A DNA stretch of 60,907 nt, from assembly GCF_900068895.1 (NCBI RefSeq), contig NZ_CDPK01000007.1, positions 11,542-72,448 on the forward strand, read 5' to 3'. Shown here one piece after another: positions 10,599 to 22,143 of this stretch; position 1 is the first letter of the stretch; each line of letters opens with the position of its first letter. Under the pieces are notes generated by a model. The model worked only from the letters and a program-made list of their open reading frames with translations, was not told the DNA's origin and made no database searches. The DNA is from Erwinia sp. ErVv1 (lineage in GTDB: Bacteria; Pseudomonadota; Gammaproteobacteria; Enterobacterales; Enterobacteriaceae). The position numbers were made by a program, and so were the translations under genes.

Positions 10599-12029
10599 TC
10601 AGACCAGCTGCTTACGCTGATTCGAAGGCGGGATGGATAAAGACTCTCGGTACTTCGCGACGGTACGGCGGGCCACCATGATCCCCTGATCGGAGAGCAG
10701 GGTGGTTAGCTTACTGTCGCTAAGAGGTTTGACGGGATTCTCCGTCGAGATTAATTTTTTCACCAGCGCGCGGATTGCCGTTGAGGAGGCTTCGCCTCCG
10801 CCTTCGGTGTTCACATGGCTGGAGAAAAAATATTTGAGTTCAAAGATCCCTCGTGGGCTGTGCAGATACTTTTGGGTGGTCACGCGTGAAATGGTTGATT
10901 CATGCATATCGACGGCGGTCGCGATATCTGCCAGCACCATCGGACGCATAAACTCTTCGCCCTGTTCAAAAAAAGCCTGCTGCTGTTCAACAATACAGCG
11001 GGTGACCTTCAGCAGCGTATCATTACGGCTCTCAAGACTTTTGATCAGCCATTTCGCTTCCTGAAGATTACTGCGGATAAACTGGCTGTCGCTGTCGCTG
11101 CGATTAGCACTGCCCAGCGAAGCATAGTGCTGATTGATTTTAAGGCGCGGCACGCTGTCTGCATTGAGTTCCACCCTCCAGCGCTGACCGACTTTACGCA
11201 CCAGCACATCGGGAATAACGTACTCGGGTTCGCCGGTATTGATCGACTGGCCCGGACGCGGATCGAGAGACTGAATCAGCTGCATCGCGCTTTTTAGCAC
11301 CTCTTCCTTCAGCCGGGTGACGCGCATCAGGCTGCGGAAGTCGTGATTAGCCAGCAAATCAAGATGTTCACTGACGATCAGACGGGCTTCCTTCAGGAAG
11401 GGCGTATCCGGAAACTGGGAAAGCTGAACCAGCAGGCAGTCGCGAAGATCGCGCGCGCAGACGCCAACGGGATCGAAGCGCTGCACCCGTTTCAACACGG
11501 CTTCGACCTCTTCCATGGTGACATCGTCGTTGCCCATGCTTTCCTGAATATCATCCAGCGTTACCGTCAGATACCCGGTGGGATCAACCGCATCAATAAT
11601 CGAAGTGGCAATGGCGCGATCGGTTTCGCTAAAGGGGGTCAGTTCAACCTGCCACATCAGGTAATCCTGAAGCGACTGGGTGGTTTCGCCCTGATAGACC
11701 GGCAGTTCATCATCATGATAATCGGACCCGGTGCCAGAGGGGGTGCCTGCGGTATAGATCTCATCCCAGGTGGCATCGAGCGGAAGCTCCTCTGGCATAT
11801 CCTTCTGCTCGAGCGCTTCCCGTGTATCCAGCGCTTCTTTCTCCTGATACTCCCGAGCGTCAACTTCCTCATGAATGTCGGTTTGCTCAAGCAACGGATT
11901 ACTTTCCAGCGCCAGCTGTATTTCCTGCTGTAGTTCAAGCGTAGAGAGCTGCAGCAGACGAATGGCCTGTTGCAGCTGTGGCGTCATGGCAAGCTGTTGG
12001 CTAAGCCTGAGTTGCAAACCTTGCTTCAT
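10599..12029 (-). CDS. rpoN: RNA polymerase sigma-54 factor
   Basis: Sigma factor for nitrogen-regulated and other enhancer-dependent promoters. 476 residues (E. coli 477). The glutamine- and leucine-rich region I (first ~50 residues) contacts activators. An acidic region II follows, then the core-binding region and the helix-turn-helix. The RpoN box [10 protein letters not shown] lies near the C-terminus. 48 bases downstream of lptB on the same strand. Confidence 0.98.
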   Translation of the reverse strand: MKQGLQLRLSQQLAMTPQLQQAIRLLQLSTLELQQEIQLALESNPLLEQTDIHEEVDAREYQEKEALDTREALEQKDMPEELPLDATWDEIYTAGTPSGTGSDYHDDELPVYQGETTQSLQDYLMWQVELTPFSETDRAIATSIIDAVDPTGYLTVTLDDIQESMGNDDVTMEEVEAVLKRVQRFDPVGVCARDLRDCLLVQLSQFPDTPFLKEARLIVSEHLDLLANHDFRSLMRVTRLKEEVLKSAMQLIQSLDPRPGQSINTGEPEYVIPDVLVRKVGQRWRVELNADSVPRLKINQHYASLGSANRSDSDSQFIRSNLQEAKWLIKSLESRNDTLLKVTRCIVEQQQAFFEQGEEFMRPMVLADIATAVDMHESTISRVTTQKYLHSPRGIFELKYFFSSHVNTEGGGEASSTAIRALVKKLISTENPVKPLSDSKLTTLLSDQGIMVARRTVAKYRESLSIPPSNQRKQLV

Positions 12030-12077
12030 ATTCAGGATAGTAATTCCTCAAAAATTTTACCCGGTCTGAACACCTTA

Positions 12078-12803
12078 TCAGAGTCTGAACTCTTCTCCCA
12101 AATAGACGCGTTTAACCTGTTCATCTGCCAGGATTTCTTCCGGGGAACCGTGAGCAATCAGATGGCCCTGACTGACGATGTAGGCGCGTTCACAAACGGC
12201 CAGCGTTTCGCGAACGTTGTGGTCAGTGATCAGCACGCCCAGACCGCTGTCGCGCAGATGTTCGATGATCTTCTTGATATCAATAACGGAAATCGGATCG
12301 ACACCGGCAAAGGGCTCATCCAGCAGAATGAACTTTGGATTGGCTGCCAGCGCGCGGGCGATCTCAACGCGGCGGCGTTCACCACCGGACAGCGCCTGGC
12401 CGATGTTGTTGCGCAGGTGATCAATGTGGAATTCATTCATCAGCTCGTTGGCGCGATCTTCACGCTGTTCCGTGGTCAGATCGTCACGAATTTGCAGCAC
12501 CGCCATCAGGTTGTCATACACGCTCAGACGGCGAAAGATGGAGGCTTCCTGAGGCAGATAGCCTATCCCGCGCCGCGCGCGTGCGTGCATAGGCAGGATA
12601 CTGATATCCTCATCATCAATGACGATGCGGCCCGCATCGCGGGGCACAATGCCGACCACCATATAGAAGGTGGTGGTCTTACCCGCACCGTTCGGGCCCA
12701 GCAGGCCCACTATTTCGCCTGATTTAACCTGCAGGCTGACATCTTCCACCACGCGACGGCCTTTGTAGGCCTTCGCCAGGTTTTCCGCAATTAAAGTAGC
12801 CAT
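12078..12803 (-). CDS. lptB: LPS export ABC transporter ATPase LptB
   Basis: Cytoplasmic ATPase of LptB2FGC, which extracts lipopolysaccharide from the inner membrane. 241 residues. Walker A GPNGAGKT at 36-43, signature [15 protein letters not shown], Walker [14 protein letters not shown], and H-loop histidine in ITDHNVRE. Its ATG touches the lptA stop, consistent with an operon. Confidence 0.98.
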   Translation of the reverse strand: MATLIAENLAKAYKGRRVVEDVSLQVKSGEIVGLLGPNGAGKTTTFYMVVGIVPRDAGRIVIDDEDISILPMHARARRGIGYLPQEASIFRRLSVYDNLMAVLQIRDDLTTEQREDRANELMNEFHIDHLRNNIGQALSGGERRRVEIARALAANPKFILLDEPFAGVDPISVIDIKKIIEHLRDSGLGVLITDHNVRETLAVCERAYIVSQGHLIAHGSPEEILADEQVKRVYLGEEFRL

Positions 12804-13351
12804 TAATTACTCTTTTTCTGTCCGGTTGACGGAGTGCCTTTATCCTGAAGCTGTGATGGTACCAGTACGGTGGTCACGCGTTTACCGGTGCTGCCGTAGG
12901 CCTGCATTTTCTGTTCTTTAACCAGATAAGTGATGCGGTCGCCTTTGATATTACTATCAAGCTGCTCAAGATAGGCGTTGTCGGTCAGCTCAACGAAGTC
13001 TTTCGCCAGCTCGTAATGCATTTTCTGCGCGTGGCCCTTCACCGGTTTGCCGTTATCCTGCATCTGGTAGAAGGTTGCCGGATTGCCCCAGGCATCGACG
13101 ATGGTTTTTTTACTGTCGCCGCCGGGACGGGTCACCACAACCTTGTCCGCGGTAATTTTAATGGTCCCCTGAGTGACCACCACATTCCCGGTAAAGGTGG
13201 TGACGTTACTTTGCATATCCAGCGACTGGTTTTCGGAAGAGACGTTAACCGGCTGATTGGAGTCACCCGTCAGGGCAAACGCCGGCAGGCTTGCGGCCAG
13301 CAGCAAGCTGAGCGTGATGAGCTTAAGGTTGTTTTTCATTTTGAATTTCAT
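12803..13351 (-). CDS. lptA: Periplasmic LPS transport bridge protein LptA
   Basis: Periplasmic beta-jellyroll protein that links LptC to LptD. 182 residues. The signal peptide (about 1-26) ends ASLPAFA, and the OstA-type domain includes [15 protein letters not shown] and [15 protein letters not shown] chose MKFKMKNN by homology to the E. coli start MKFKTNK. A TTG seven codons upstream is also in frame. The start lies inside lptC (29-base overlap) without a clear SD at normal spacing, so it probably relies on translational coupling. Confidence 0.95.
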   Translation of the reverse strand: MKFKMKNNLKLITLSLLLAASLPAFALTGDSNQPVNVSSENQSLDMQSNVTTFTGNVVVTQGTIKITADKVVVTRPGGDSKKTIVDAWGNPATFYQMQDNGKPVKGHAQKMHYELAKDFVELTDNAYLEQLDSNIKGDRITYLVKEQKMQAYGSTGKRVTTVLVPSQLQDKGTPSTGQKKSN

Positions 13352-13898
13352 AGGAGGTTTTGACCTTTTCAATCAACTCGGCAGTTTTATTCCGTAAATT
13401 CCCACGCATCTTCATGCCCGAAGAGTTAAAGCTACTGCCATAAAGCGTTACCTGATCCTCTGACGTAACATCCTGCGTTACGAGGTTGACCACGGCATTA
13501 TCGGTCTTGATGCGCTGGAGTTGAGCATCTTTCGTCAGGCTGTTAACCTCAACGTGACCATACAGGTACAGCATCCGGTCATTTGTCAGTTTGGCTTTAT
13601 CCGCTCTGACGGACCAGGTCGGGATTTTGTTTTCGTCATAGGTCGTCATAAGCGGATTATCAAACCAGCTCACGCCATCCTGCGAAAAGTAAGTCACCTT
13701 ATCGGAAACCAGCTTATAGCTCAGCGCCCCCATGGGGTTATACACCACCGTATTTGAGGTCTCACTGGTATAGGTCGGCTCCAGCCCGTTTGCCGCCGCC
13801 GGGGCATTGCCCTTATCGTTATCGGCCATATTCCAGCCGATCAGTACGATAGCCACCAGGGCCAGCAGTAGCGTAATCCAACGCCTTGTTTTACTCAT
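13323..13898 (-). CDS. lptC: LPS export protein LptC
   Basis: Bitopic inner-membrane subunit of LptB2FGC that hands LPS to LptA. 191 residues. One N-terminal transmembrane helix (about 7-25) is followed by a periplasmic jellyroll domain. Conserved stretches include YNPMGALSYKLVSDKV and DVTSEDQVTLYG. The gene overlaps lptA at its 3' end and kdsC by four bases at its 5' end. Confidence 0.97.
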   Translation of the reverse strand: MSKTRRWITLLLALVAIVLIGWNMADNDKGNAPAAANGLEPTYTSETSNTVVYNPMGALSYKLVSDKVTYFSQDGVSWFDNPLMTTYDENKIPTWSVRADKAKLTNDRMLYLYGHVEVNSLTKDAQLQRIKTDNAVVNLVTQDVTSEDQVTLYGSSFNSSGMKMRGNLRNKTAELIEKVKTSYEIQNEKQP

Positions 13899-14461
13899 AC
13901 AGACTGTCCTTTGGCCTCATCAAATCTGTCCTGGGCGATTAAAATCAGATCGCAAATTTCTCGTACCGCTCCGCGCCCACCCGCAAGGCGAGTGACGTAA
14001 TCTGCACGCGGAAGCAGTACCGGATGAGCATCTGCGACGGTTACGCTAAGGCCCACTTCTGCCATTACCGGCCAGTCGATCAGGTCATCGCCAATATAAG
14101 CCACTCGATCCGGCGTTAGCGACAGTTTATCCAGAAGTTCCCGGAAGGCCAGAAGCTTATCAGACTGACCCTGGTAAAGATGTGTAATTCCGAGCGTGGC
14201 GCAGCGATCTTCCAGAAGCTTTGCTTTGCGGCCGGTAATAATAGCCACTTCCACGTCCGAGGTCAGCAGGCAGCGAATACCGTAGCCATCGCGTACGTTA
14301 AACGCTTTCAGCTCCTCGCCATTATTGCCCTGATAAATGACGCCATCGGACATAACGCCGTCCACGTCGCAAATCAGCAATGCAATCGCCCGGGCGCGCG
14401 ACATCACGTCTGCGCTTACCGCGCCGTAACAGGTTTCAACCCAGCCTGCGGATGTACTCAT
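13895..14461 (-). CDS. kdsC: 3-deoxy-D-manno-octulosonate 8-phosphate phosphatase KdsC
   Basis: Dephosphorylates Kdo-8-P to Kdo for the LPS inner core. 188 residues, a cap-less HAD phosphatase. The catalytic motif is CDVDGVMSDG (Asp32 and Asp34), with TGRKAKL and the metal-binding GDDLIDWPVM motif further on. Between kdsD and lptC in the same operon. Confidence 0.97.
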   Translation of the reverse strand: MSTSAGWVETCYGAVSADVMSRARAIALLICDVDGVMSDGVIYQGNNGEELKAFNVRDGYGIRCLLTSDVEVAIITGRKAKLLEDRCATLGITHLYQGQSDKLLAFRELLDKLSLTPDRVAYIGDDLIDWPVMAEVGLSVTVADAHPVLLPRADYVTRLAGGRGAVREICDLILIAQDRFDEAKGQSV

Positions 14462-14478
14462 TATGTTCAGATTCCTTG

Positions 14479-15465
14479 TCAGACAACGCCGGCACGCAGC
14501 ATGTCGTGCATATGGACCACCCCGAGCAAATGATCGCCATCGGCGACCATCACTACGGTAATATTACGGCTCTGCATCAGGTTAAGCGCCTCCACGGCCA
14601 GCGTATTGGGGCGAACCCGAATGCCGCCTGAGGTCATTACGCTGGCAATGCTGGCGTGTTGGATATCAATGCCCATATCAAAGACCCGCCGCAGGTCACC
14701 ATCGGTAAAGATGCCCTCAATCTTCATCAGATCGTTACAGATGACCGTCATACCCATATTTTTGCGCGTTATCTCCAGCAGCGCATCGCGCAGGGAGGCG
14801 TCGCGGCTGACGTGAGGGATCTCATCGCCCGCGTGCATAATATCATTAACGGTTAACAGCAGCTTACGCCCCAGGGTGCCGCCAGGGTGGGAGAGCGCAA
14901 AATCTTCAGCGGTGAAGCCGCGCGCTTTTAGCAGGGCGACGGCCAGGGCGTCTCCCATCACCAGCGTCGCCGTGGTGCTGCTGGTCGGCGCCAGGCCCAG
15001 CGGACAGGCTTCCTTAGGTACTTTAACACAGAGATGGATATCGGCAGCACGGCCCATCGCGCTCTCTGGTCGGCTGGTGATACAGATAAGTGAAACGTGC
15101 AGACGTTTCAGGACCGGGATCAGTGCAAGAATCTCGGAGGATTCGCCCGAGTTGGAGATGGCAATGACGGCGTCACCTGCACTGACCATGCCGAGATCGC
15201 CATGGCTGGCTTCGGCCGGATGAACAAAAAAGGCCGGCGTTCCGGTACTGGCGAAAGTCGCGGCCATCTTTTTACCAATGTGCCCCGACTTACCCATGCC
15301 CATTATCACCACTTTACCCCGGCAGCTGTAGATCCGCTTGCAGGCTTCGGTAAAGTCTTCGTTAATGTACTGATCAAGCTGTTCCAGTCCCTGACGTTCA
15401 ATGTTCAGAACATCCCTGCCTGCCTGTTGAAAATCAAAGCCCGGATCGAGCGTTCGAGGTGCCAT
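14479..15465 (-). CDS. kdsD: D-arabinose 5-phosphate isomerase KdsD
   Basis: Makes arabinose-5-phosphate from ribulose-5-phosphate, the first Kdo-specific step. 328 residues, as in E. coli. An N-terminal SIS domain (GKVVIMGMGKSGHIGKK and STGTPAFFVHPAEASHGDLG) is followed by two CBS domains. Directly upstream of kdsC, 17 bases apart. Confidence 0.97.
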   Translation of the reverse strand: MAPRTLDPGFDFQQAGRDVLNIERQGLEQLDQYINEDFTEACKRIYSCRGKVVIMGMGKSGHIGKKMAATFASTGTPAFFVHPAEASHGDLGMVSAGDAVIAISNSGESSEILALIPVLKRLHVSLICITSRPESAMGRAADIHLCVKVPKEACPLGLAPTSSTTATLVMGDALAVALLKARGFTAEDFALSHPGGTLGRKLLLTVNDIMHAGDEIPHVSRDASLRDALLEITRKNMGMTVICNDLMKIEGIFTDGDLRRVFDMGIDIQHASIASVMTSGGIRVRPNTLAVEALNLMQSRNITVVMVADGDHLLGVVHMHDMLRAGVV

Positions 15466-15479
15466 AGTTTACAATCCTT

Positions 15480-16460
15480 TTACCAGAAGGTAGCGCCAGG
15501 CTGCCAGTAAAGCACGGCGACCCAGGCAACAAAGCCGCAGAGCAGCAGCGAACCTGCGACTCTTCCAATGCAGCGGCTGCGCTGTAGACACAAAAGTGTA
15601 AAAAGGGCGCTGACGCCCAGCATAACCCAATAATCCCGCGCAAAAGCCTGGGTATCAACTGCTCCAGGGTGGATCAGCGCGGGCACGCCCAGAACGATGG
15701 CAATATTGTAGATATTCGATCCGATCAGATTGCCTATCGCAATGTCATCTTCGCCTTTCAGCGCACCGGCAAGCACCGTCGCCAGCTCAGGGAGGCTGGT
15801 GCCGACAGAAATTATCGTCAGGCCGATAACCAGTTCGCTGATGCCGAAGTAGTTCGCGATTACGGTCGCATTATCAATCACCATGCTGGTCGACATAGGC
15901 AGGATAATTAACGCAACCGCCAGCCAGAGAAACGCCACCGTGTTGCCCGCGTCGTCGCGCGGCAGCTCGGCGATTTGCTCGCGCGTGAGGGAGTCACTGT
16001 TGTCGCGTTCGGCGCGGCGGGCAATTTTGATAATAAACAGCAGCCAGGCGGCGGCCAGCGCCAGCAGCAGCAGCCCGTCGCCCCGGCTCAGCGCGTTATC
16101 GCACAGCAGCACGCCGCATAAAAGCGTGACTAACAGCATCAGGGGAAGCTCGCGGCGCACCAGCCTTGAGTGAACGGTAAGCGGGTGAATCAGCGCCGCG
16201 CCGCCCAGAATCAGCAGGATATTCGTAATGTTTGAGCCCATCGCGGTGCCGACGGCAATATCCATCTGACCGTGCGTAGAGGCGGAGAAAGCTACAATCA
16301 GCTCGGGAAGGGAAGTGCCTATCCCTACCACGGTCATCCCGATAATCAGAGGGGGAACACCCAATGCACGACAGAGAATCGCGGCGCTAAAAACCAGACG
16401 ATCTGCACCATATACCAGCAGGACTAAACCGATAAATAATAGTGCGGTAGCTACGAGCAT
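15480..16460 (-). CDS. yrbG: YrbG-type calcium/sodium:cation antiporter
   Basis: Inner-membrane exchanger of the CaCA superfamily, probable Na+/Ca2+ antiporter; its physiological role is unclear. 326 residues, about ten transmembrane helices. The two inverted CaCA repeats each carry the ion-binding motif GTSLPEL (in VVGIGTSLPELIVAF and IISVGTSLPELATVL). First gene of the kdsD-kdsC-lptCAB string and divergent from mlaF. Confidence 0.94.
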   Translation of the reverse strand: MLVATALLFIGLVLLVYGADRLVFSAAILCRALGVPPLIIGMTVVGIGTSLPELIVAFSASTHGQMDIAVGTAMGSNITNILLILGGAALIHPLTVHSRLVRRELPLMLLVTLLCGVLLCDNALSRGDGLLLLALAAAWLLFIIKIARRAERDNSDSLTREQIAELPRDDAGNTVAFLWLAVALIILPMSTSMVIDNATVIANYFGISELVIGLTIISVGTSLPELATVLAGALKGEDDIAIGNLIGSNIYNIAIVLGVPALIHPGAVDTQAFARDYWVMLGVSALFTLLCLQRSRCIGRVAGSLLLCGFVAWVAVLYWQPGATFW

Positions 16461-16689
16461 GAAATGTCCTTTGATCGGGTATAATCGTCGGCTGCCTTGC
16501 GTGACAGAGGAAAATGAAGGCGTCGTCAGTCAATGCGGTGATTTTGACGGTCTGGAGGCAAAAAGTAAAACGTATGCCAGTTTTAGCCACGTCTTCGCCG
16601 TAAGTTTCTGTAAAAGTGTCCTGCCTGGTGGGTTATACGCTACCATCGGAGGTAAACATGTGCCTGGATAGAGAGGATAAGAGGTAACT

Positions 16690-17502
16690 ATGAGCCAGAC
16701 GGAGACGAATTTGGTGGATGTCCGGGGCGTGAGCTTCGCCCGCGGAGATAGGCCGGTGTTCGATAACATCTCGCTTACGGTGCCCAAAGGGAAAGTTACT
16801 GCCATTATGGGTCCCTCAGGCATTGGTAAAACAACGCTGCTGCGTTTAATTGGTGGGCAACTGCGGCCCGATAGCGGAGAGATCTGGTTCAACGGTGAGA
16901 ATATACCCAGCCTCTCACGCTCACGCCTTTATGAGGCGCGCAAAAAAATGAGTATGTTGTTTCAGTCGGGCGCACTCTTCACCGATTTGACCGTGTTTGA
17001 TAATGTAGCCTGGCCACTGCGTGAGCATACCCAGCTTCCCCCTCAGCTACTGCACAGTACGGTGATGATGAAGCTGGAAGCCGTAGGGCTTCGCGGCGCG
17101 GCATGGCTTAAGCCTTCCGAGCTGTCAGGCGGCATGGCCAGACGCGCGGCGCTGGCGCGGGCTATTGCGCTCGAGCCTGAGCTGATTATGTTTGATGAGC
17201 CGTTTGTTGGTCAGGACCCTATTACCATGGGCGTGCTGGTAAAGCTAATCGATGAGCTTAACCATTCGCTGGGGATGACCTGTATCGTCGTTTCGCACGA
17301 CGTGCCGGAAGTCCTGAGTATCGCCGACTATGCTTATATCATTGCCGGTCAAAAAGTGATTGCACAGGGAACGGCCAGCGCGCTGCATGAAAATCAGGAC
17401 GCCCGCGTACGCCAGTTTATTGATGGCATCGCAGATGGTCCGGTGCCGTTTCGCTTCCCGGCAGGGGATTACCTGCAAGATTTAACCGGCTCAGGGAGTT
17501 AA
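16690..17502 (+). CDS. mlaF: Phospholipid ABC transporter ATP-binding protein MlaF
   Basis: ATPase of MlaFEDB, which moves mislocalised phospholipids between the inner membrane and MlaC to maintain outer-membrane asymmetry. 270 residues. Walker [10 protein letters not shown] at 41-49, signature [15 protein letters not shown], Walker [22 protein letters not shown] upstream. First gene of a complete mlaFEDCB operon. Confidence 0.98.
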   Translation: MSQTETNLVDVRGVSFARGDRPVFDNISLTVPKGKVTAIMGPSGIGKTTLLRLIGGQLRPDSGEIWFNGENIPSLSRSRLYEARKKMSMLFQSGALFTDLTVFDNVAWPLREHTQLPPQLLHSTVMMKLEAVGLRGAAWLKPSELSGGMARRAALARAIALEPELIMFDEPFVGQDPITMGVLVKLIDELNHSLGMTCIVVSHDVPEVLSIADYAYIIAGQKVIAQGTASALHENQDARVRQFIDGIADGPVPFRFPAGDYLQDLTGSGS

Positions 17503-17509
17503 TTCATTG

Positions 17510-18292
17510 ATGTTACTACGTGCACTGGCGTCAACAGGACGAAAGGGGATCAATACCTGCGCTTCGTTTGGTCGCGCCGGACTGATGCTCTTCCATGCGC
17601 TGGTGGGGATCCCCCGCTTTCGCAAACATGCCCCGCTGTTAGTCAAACAGCTTTACAGCATTGGCGTACTTTCACTGCTTATCATTGTGGTGTCGGGACT
17701 GTTTATCGGCATGGTTCTGGGCCTTCAGGGTTTTCTGGTACTGAATACCTACGGCGCCGAAAGCAGCCTGGGCATGCTGGTGTCGCTTTCTCTGCTGCGT
17801 GAACTGGGGCCGGTGGTCACCGCGCTGCTGTTCGCGGGTCGGGCAGGCTCCGCGCTGACGGCTGAGATTGGCCTGATGAAAGCGACGGAGCAGCTATCCA
17901 GTATGGAAATGATGGCCGTCGATCCGCTACGCAGAATCATCTCTCCTCGTTTCTGGGCAGGCTTTATCAGCATGCCACTGCTGACCCTGATATTTGTGGC
18001 GGTCGGCATCATGGGCGGTGCCATCGTGGGCGTGAGCTGGAAGGGGATTGATAGCGGGTTTTTCTGGTCAGCGATGCATAACGCCGTTGATGTGCGCACT
18101 GACATTGTCAACTGCGTCATTAAAAGCGCCGTGTTTGCCTTTACGGTGACGTGGATTGCGCTGTTCAACGGTTACGACGCGATCCCGACCTCAGAAGGGA
18201 TCAGTCGGGCAACGACGCGTACTGTGGTACATGCCTCACTGGCAGTACTCGGTTTGGATTTTGTGCTTACGGCACTGATGTTTGGGAACTGA
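17510..18292 (+). CDS. mlaE: Phospholipid ABC transporter permease MlaE
   Basis: Permease of the Mla complex. 260 residues, as in E. coli. Hydrophobic throughout, with [20 protein letters not shown] and the conserved [21 protein letters not shown] segment that marks MlaE proteins. I chose ATG 17510; a TTG codon precedes it immediately but is not needed. Seven bases after mlaF. Confidence 0.97.
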   Translation: MLLRALASTGRKGINTCASFGRAGLMLFHALVGIPRFRKHAPLLVKQLYSIGVLSLLIIVVSGLFIGMVLGLQGFLVLNTYGAESSLGMLVSLSLLRELGPVVTALLFAGRAGSALTAEIGLMKATEQLSSMEMMAVDPLRRIISPRFWAGFISMPLLTLIFVAVGIMGGAIVGVSWKGIDSGFFWSAMHNAVDVRTDIVNCVIKSAVFAFTVTWIALFNGYDAIPTSEGISRATTRTVVHASLAVLGLDFVLTALMFGN

Positions 18293-18296
18293 TTCG

Positions 18297-18845
18297 ATGC
18301 AAACGAAAAAAAGCGAAATTTGGGTAGGGGCGTTCCTGCTGCTGGCGCTCTGCGCGGCACTGTTTCTGTGCCTGCGCGTGGCCGATCTGAAATCTCTCGG
18401 CAATGAGCCAACCTGGCGCCTCTATGCCACCTTCGACAATATCGGCGGCCTGAAAACCGGCTCACCGGTTAAAATCGGTGGCGTGGTCATTGGACGCGTG
18501 TCGGATATCTCACTCGACGACAAAACGCTGTCGCCCCGCGTGACCATGGACATTGAAGATAAATACAATCAGTTGCCGGATACCAGCTCGCTGGCCATCA
18601 GAACCTCTGGCCTGCTGGGGGAACAGTTCCTGGCACTGAACGTCGGCTTTGACGACCCGGATATGGGGACGACTATACTTAAGGATGGTAGTACCATTCA
18701 GGACACTAAGTCAGCCATGGTACTGGAAGATCTCATTGGCCAGTTCTTGTATAAGAGCGGCAACGGTAACGACAAGAAAGATGCATCACCGGCGGCACCG
18801 GATGCCACTGCGCAACCTGCGCCCGCCGCTACGACTAAACCTTAA
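18297..18845 (+). CDS. mlaD: Phospholipid transport substrate-binding protein MlaD (MCE domain)
   Basis: Forms a hexameric MCE ring anchored in the inner membrane. 182 residues. N-terminal transmembrane helix (about 7-27) and MCE domain (YATFDNIGGLKTGSPVKIGGVVIG, with IRTSGLLGEQ and LNVGFDDPD further on). The C-terminus is an Ala/Pro-rich low-complexity tail. ATG chosen by homology to MQTKKNEIW; an ATG 15 bases upstream lies inside mlaE. Confidence 0.97.
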   Translation: MQTKKSEIWVGAFLLLALCAALFLCLRVADLKSLGNEPTWRLYATFDNIGGLKTGSPVKIGGVVIGRVSDISLDDKTLSPRVTMDIEDKYNQLPDTSSLAIRTSGLLGEQFLALNVGFDDPDMGTTILKDGSTIQDTKSAMVLEDLIGQFLYKSGNGNDKKDASPAAPDATAQPAPAATTKP

Positions 18846-18856
18846 GAGGATAAGTA

Positions 18857-19495
18857 ATGTTTAAACGTTTCCTGATGGTAGCCATGCTGGTTATTGCCCC
18901 TGGCATCGCCAGCGCAGCGACTGCTGACCAGACCAATCCCTACGAGCAAATGAATGAGGCGGCGGCAAAAACCTTTACGCGTCTCAAAACCGAGCAGCCA
19001 AAAATCAAGCAGGATCCTAACTACCTGCGTCAAATCGTGCGTGAAGAGCTTCTGCCTTACGTCCAGATCAAATATGCAGGTGCATTAGTCCTGGGCCGTT
19101 ATTACAAAGAAGCCACGCCAGCCCAGCGTGAAGCCTACTTCAAGGCTTTTGGTGATTATCTGGCGCAGGCGTATGGTCAGGCGCTGGCCCTTTATCACGG
19201 ACAGACCTACCAGATTGCACCACCCCAGTCTTATGCCGACGCCAATATCATCGCTATTCGCGTGACGATCATTGATCCCAACGGACGCCCGCCGGTTCGC
19301 CTTGATTTCCAGTGGCGTAAAAACAGCCGCACCGGTGACTGGAAGGCGTACGACATGATTGCCGAAGGCGTGAGCATGATAACCACCAAGCAGAACGAGT
19401 GGAGCGATACGCTGCGTCAGAAAGGGATTGATGGCCTGACAACACTGCTTAATTCCGCGGCAAAACAGCCTATCACTCTGGATAAGCAGCAGTAA
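18857..19495 (+). CDS. mlaC: Periplasmic phospholipid-binding protein MlaC
   Basis: Soluble shuttle between MlaA-porin in the outer membrane and MlaFEDB. 212 residues with a signal peptide ending GIASA at about residue 20. The mature Tol-tol/MlaC fold includes the [27 protein letters not shown] region. Stop overlaps the mlaB ATG. Confidence 0.97.
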   Translation: MFKRFLMVAMLVIAPGIASAATADQTNPYEQMNEAAAKTFTRLKTEQPKIKQDPNYLRQIVREELLPYVQIKYAGALVLGRYYKEATPAQREAYFKAFGDYLAQAYGQALALYHGQTYQIAPPQSYADANIIAIRVTIIDPNGRPPVRLDFQWRKNSRTGDWKAYDMIAEGVSMITTKQNEWSDTLRQKGIDGLTTLLNSAAKQPITLDKQQ

Positions 19496-19791
19496 TGCGT
19501 GAATCATTAAGCTGGCAAGTTACCGCACGGCAGCTGCATCTGTCCGGGGAGCTGGAGCGTGAAACGCTGCTGGCGCTCTGGGCAGAGCGGGAGTCGGTAA
19601 TGAAGCAGGTTGATATCATTGATGTTTCAGCACTGGACCGCGTGGATTCTGCCGGGCTGGCGCTGCTGGTTCACCTGCGGCAGATTGCTTTGGGGCAGGG
19701 CAATACACTGCACTTTACCGGGATCACCGATAAGCTCCATTCGCTAATCACCCTCTACAATTTGCAGCAGATCATTGTTTCACCTGTCTGA
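19495..19791 (+). CDS. mlaB: STAS-domain protein MlaB
   Basis: Small cytoplasmic subunit that supports MlaF folding and ATPase activity. 98 residues, one STAS domain. The conserved loop reads DRVDSAGLALL, so residue 52 is Ser where I recall Thr52 in E. coli; a hydroxyl is kept. Last gene of the operon, followed by a strong terminator. Confidence 0.95.
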   Translation: MRESLSWQVTARQLHLSGELERETLLALWAERESVMKQVDIIDVSALDRVDSAGLALLVHLRQIALGQGNTLHFTGITDKLHSLITLYNLQQIIVSPV

Positions 19792-19816
19792 AAAGCCCCT
19801 TCAGCCAGACCCTGCA

Positions 19817-19844
19817 AAGCCCCTTAGCCTTAAGGGGCTTTTTT
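19817..19844 (+). terminator. Rho-independent terminator after mlaB
   Basis: Perfect 10-bp stem AAGCCCCTTA / TAAGGGGCTT with a GCCT loop, followed by a T run. Ends the mla operon before ibaG. Confidence 0.93.
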
Positions 19845-19916
19845 GCTTGTTTAAGATAGCGCCGCTTTCCACTAAGATAGTGCCCTGTTTCTCAAACATC
19901 GAATATAAGAAGTCTT

Positions 19917-20171
19917 ATGGAAAATAGCGAAATCCAGGCCGTGCTGATGAGCGCGCTGCCGCTTCAGGAAGTCCACGTCACCGGCGAGGGGAGCCACTTT
20001 CAGGTTATTGCCGTCGGTGATCTGTTCGGCGAGCTCAGCCGGGTAAAAAAACAGCAGACGGTGTATGCGCCGCTAATGGAGTTTATTGCCGACAGCCGTA
20101 TTCATGCGGTATCCATAAAAACCTATACCCCGGAAGAGTGGGCGCGTGACCGTAAGCTAAACGGTTTTTAA
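19917..20171 (+). CDS. ibaG: BolA-family iron-sulfur/acid-stress protein IbaG
   Basis: Cytoplasmic partner of monothiol glutaredoxin (Grx4) in iron-sulfur handling. 84 residues, the family length. BolA fold with [15 protein letters not shown], including the conserved histidine, and a C-terminal [14 protein letters not shown]. Sits 77 bases upstream of murA, as in E. coli. Confidence 0.95.
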   Translation: MENSEIQAVLMSALPLQEVHVTGEGSHFQVIAVGDLFGELSRVKKQQTVYAPLMEFIADSRIHAVSIKTYTPEEWARDRKLNGF

Positions 20172-20176
20172 GCTGA

Positions 20177-21514
<1,338 letters not shown>

Positions 21515-21538
21515 TCGCTCAACGCGACAACGTTAACA

Positions 21539-21558
21539 GGGGGCCATCATCGGCCCCC
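21539..21558. terminator. Terminator between murA and sfsB
   Basis: GGGGGCC / GGCCCCC stem with a six-base loop, followed by TCTGTTT in the murA direction. It can serve both convergent genes. Confidence 0.85.
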
Positions 21559-21563
21559 TCTGT

Positions 21564-21824
21564 TTAATTTCTAAGACGTTTTTTACGATCGATGAGACTT
21601 TGGCTGACGGGATCATAATACCGGCTTGGCCAGATTTCACCGGGATGTATTTCCAGCGCATCCGCTATCAGCCATTCTCCCTTAGGCCAGGGCCGAAACA
21701 GTGCATTCGCAAGCGTTGATGAGCTCAATCCTGCCTCACGCGAGAGTCTTGCCAGTGTAGTCCCCCTTTTCCGCAAGCCTGCAATGATGTCTGCATTGTG
21801 CCAGTCTTTCTTATCTTTAAGCAT
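21564..21824 (-). CDS. sfsB: Ner-like DNA-binding transcriptional regulator SfsB/Nlp
   Basis: Small helix-turn-helix protein of the Ner family; the E. coli homologue influences maltose genes. 86 residues. The HTH spans about 12-45 (IIAGLRKRGTTLARLSREAG, then LSSSTLANAL); the conserved GEWLIADALEIHPGEIWPSRY follows. Stand-alone gene in the E. coli position between murA and ispB. Confidence 0.9.
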   Translation of the reverse strand: MLKDKKDWHNADIIAGLRKRGTTLARLSREAGLSSSTLANALFRPWPKGEWLIADALEIHPGEIWPSRYYDPVSQSLIDRKKRLRN

Positions 21825-22143
21825 TGCTATCCTCCATGTACGCGAAGTTCTCCAGTATTATTTGTGCTCAAAGTCACCGCTCTGCTCCTGATTGCCTGAT
21901 GCTGATAAGTAGAAACAGGCAGGAGCAAAAGATGAAAAAGCAGGGATACTTTACAGCAATTTTTAGTTTGTTATTTCCAGTTTATTCCAGAATTTTAAGT
22001 ACTGTGAATTATGACGCAAATTCATGCAAGCAAAGGTGATGATTTACACGCAACGAAACCCTGGAGAGGCGCGGGGGGAAAAGCTGAGGGGAGTTATTTA
22101 AGACAAGGTCGTAAGAAAAACGCGGCGTACCGCGCTTAGTAGA
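21825..22143. other. Gap between sfsB and ispB
   Basis: Contains the sfsB promoter and the 3' flank of ispB. A 71-codon frame (21824-22039) has no recognisable product and I do not call it. No clear terminator for ispB was found. Confidence 0.5.

Noticed and set aside
16461-16689. Frames overlapping the yrbG-mlaF divergent region
   Set aside because: They cross the promoter region and gene starts on both sides, with no recognisable product.
21824-22039. 71-codon frame in the sfsB-ispB gap
   Set aside because: Composition is not protein-like at the end (asparagine and cysteine tail), it starts at the sfsB ATG region on the other strand, and no homologue is known to me.
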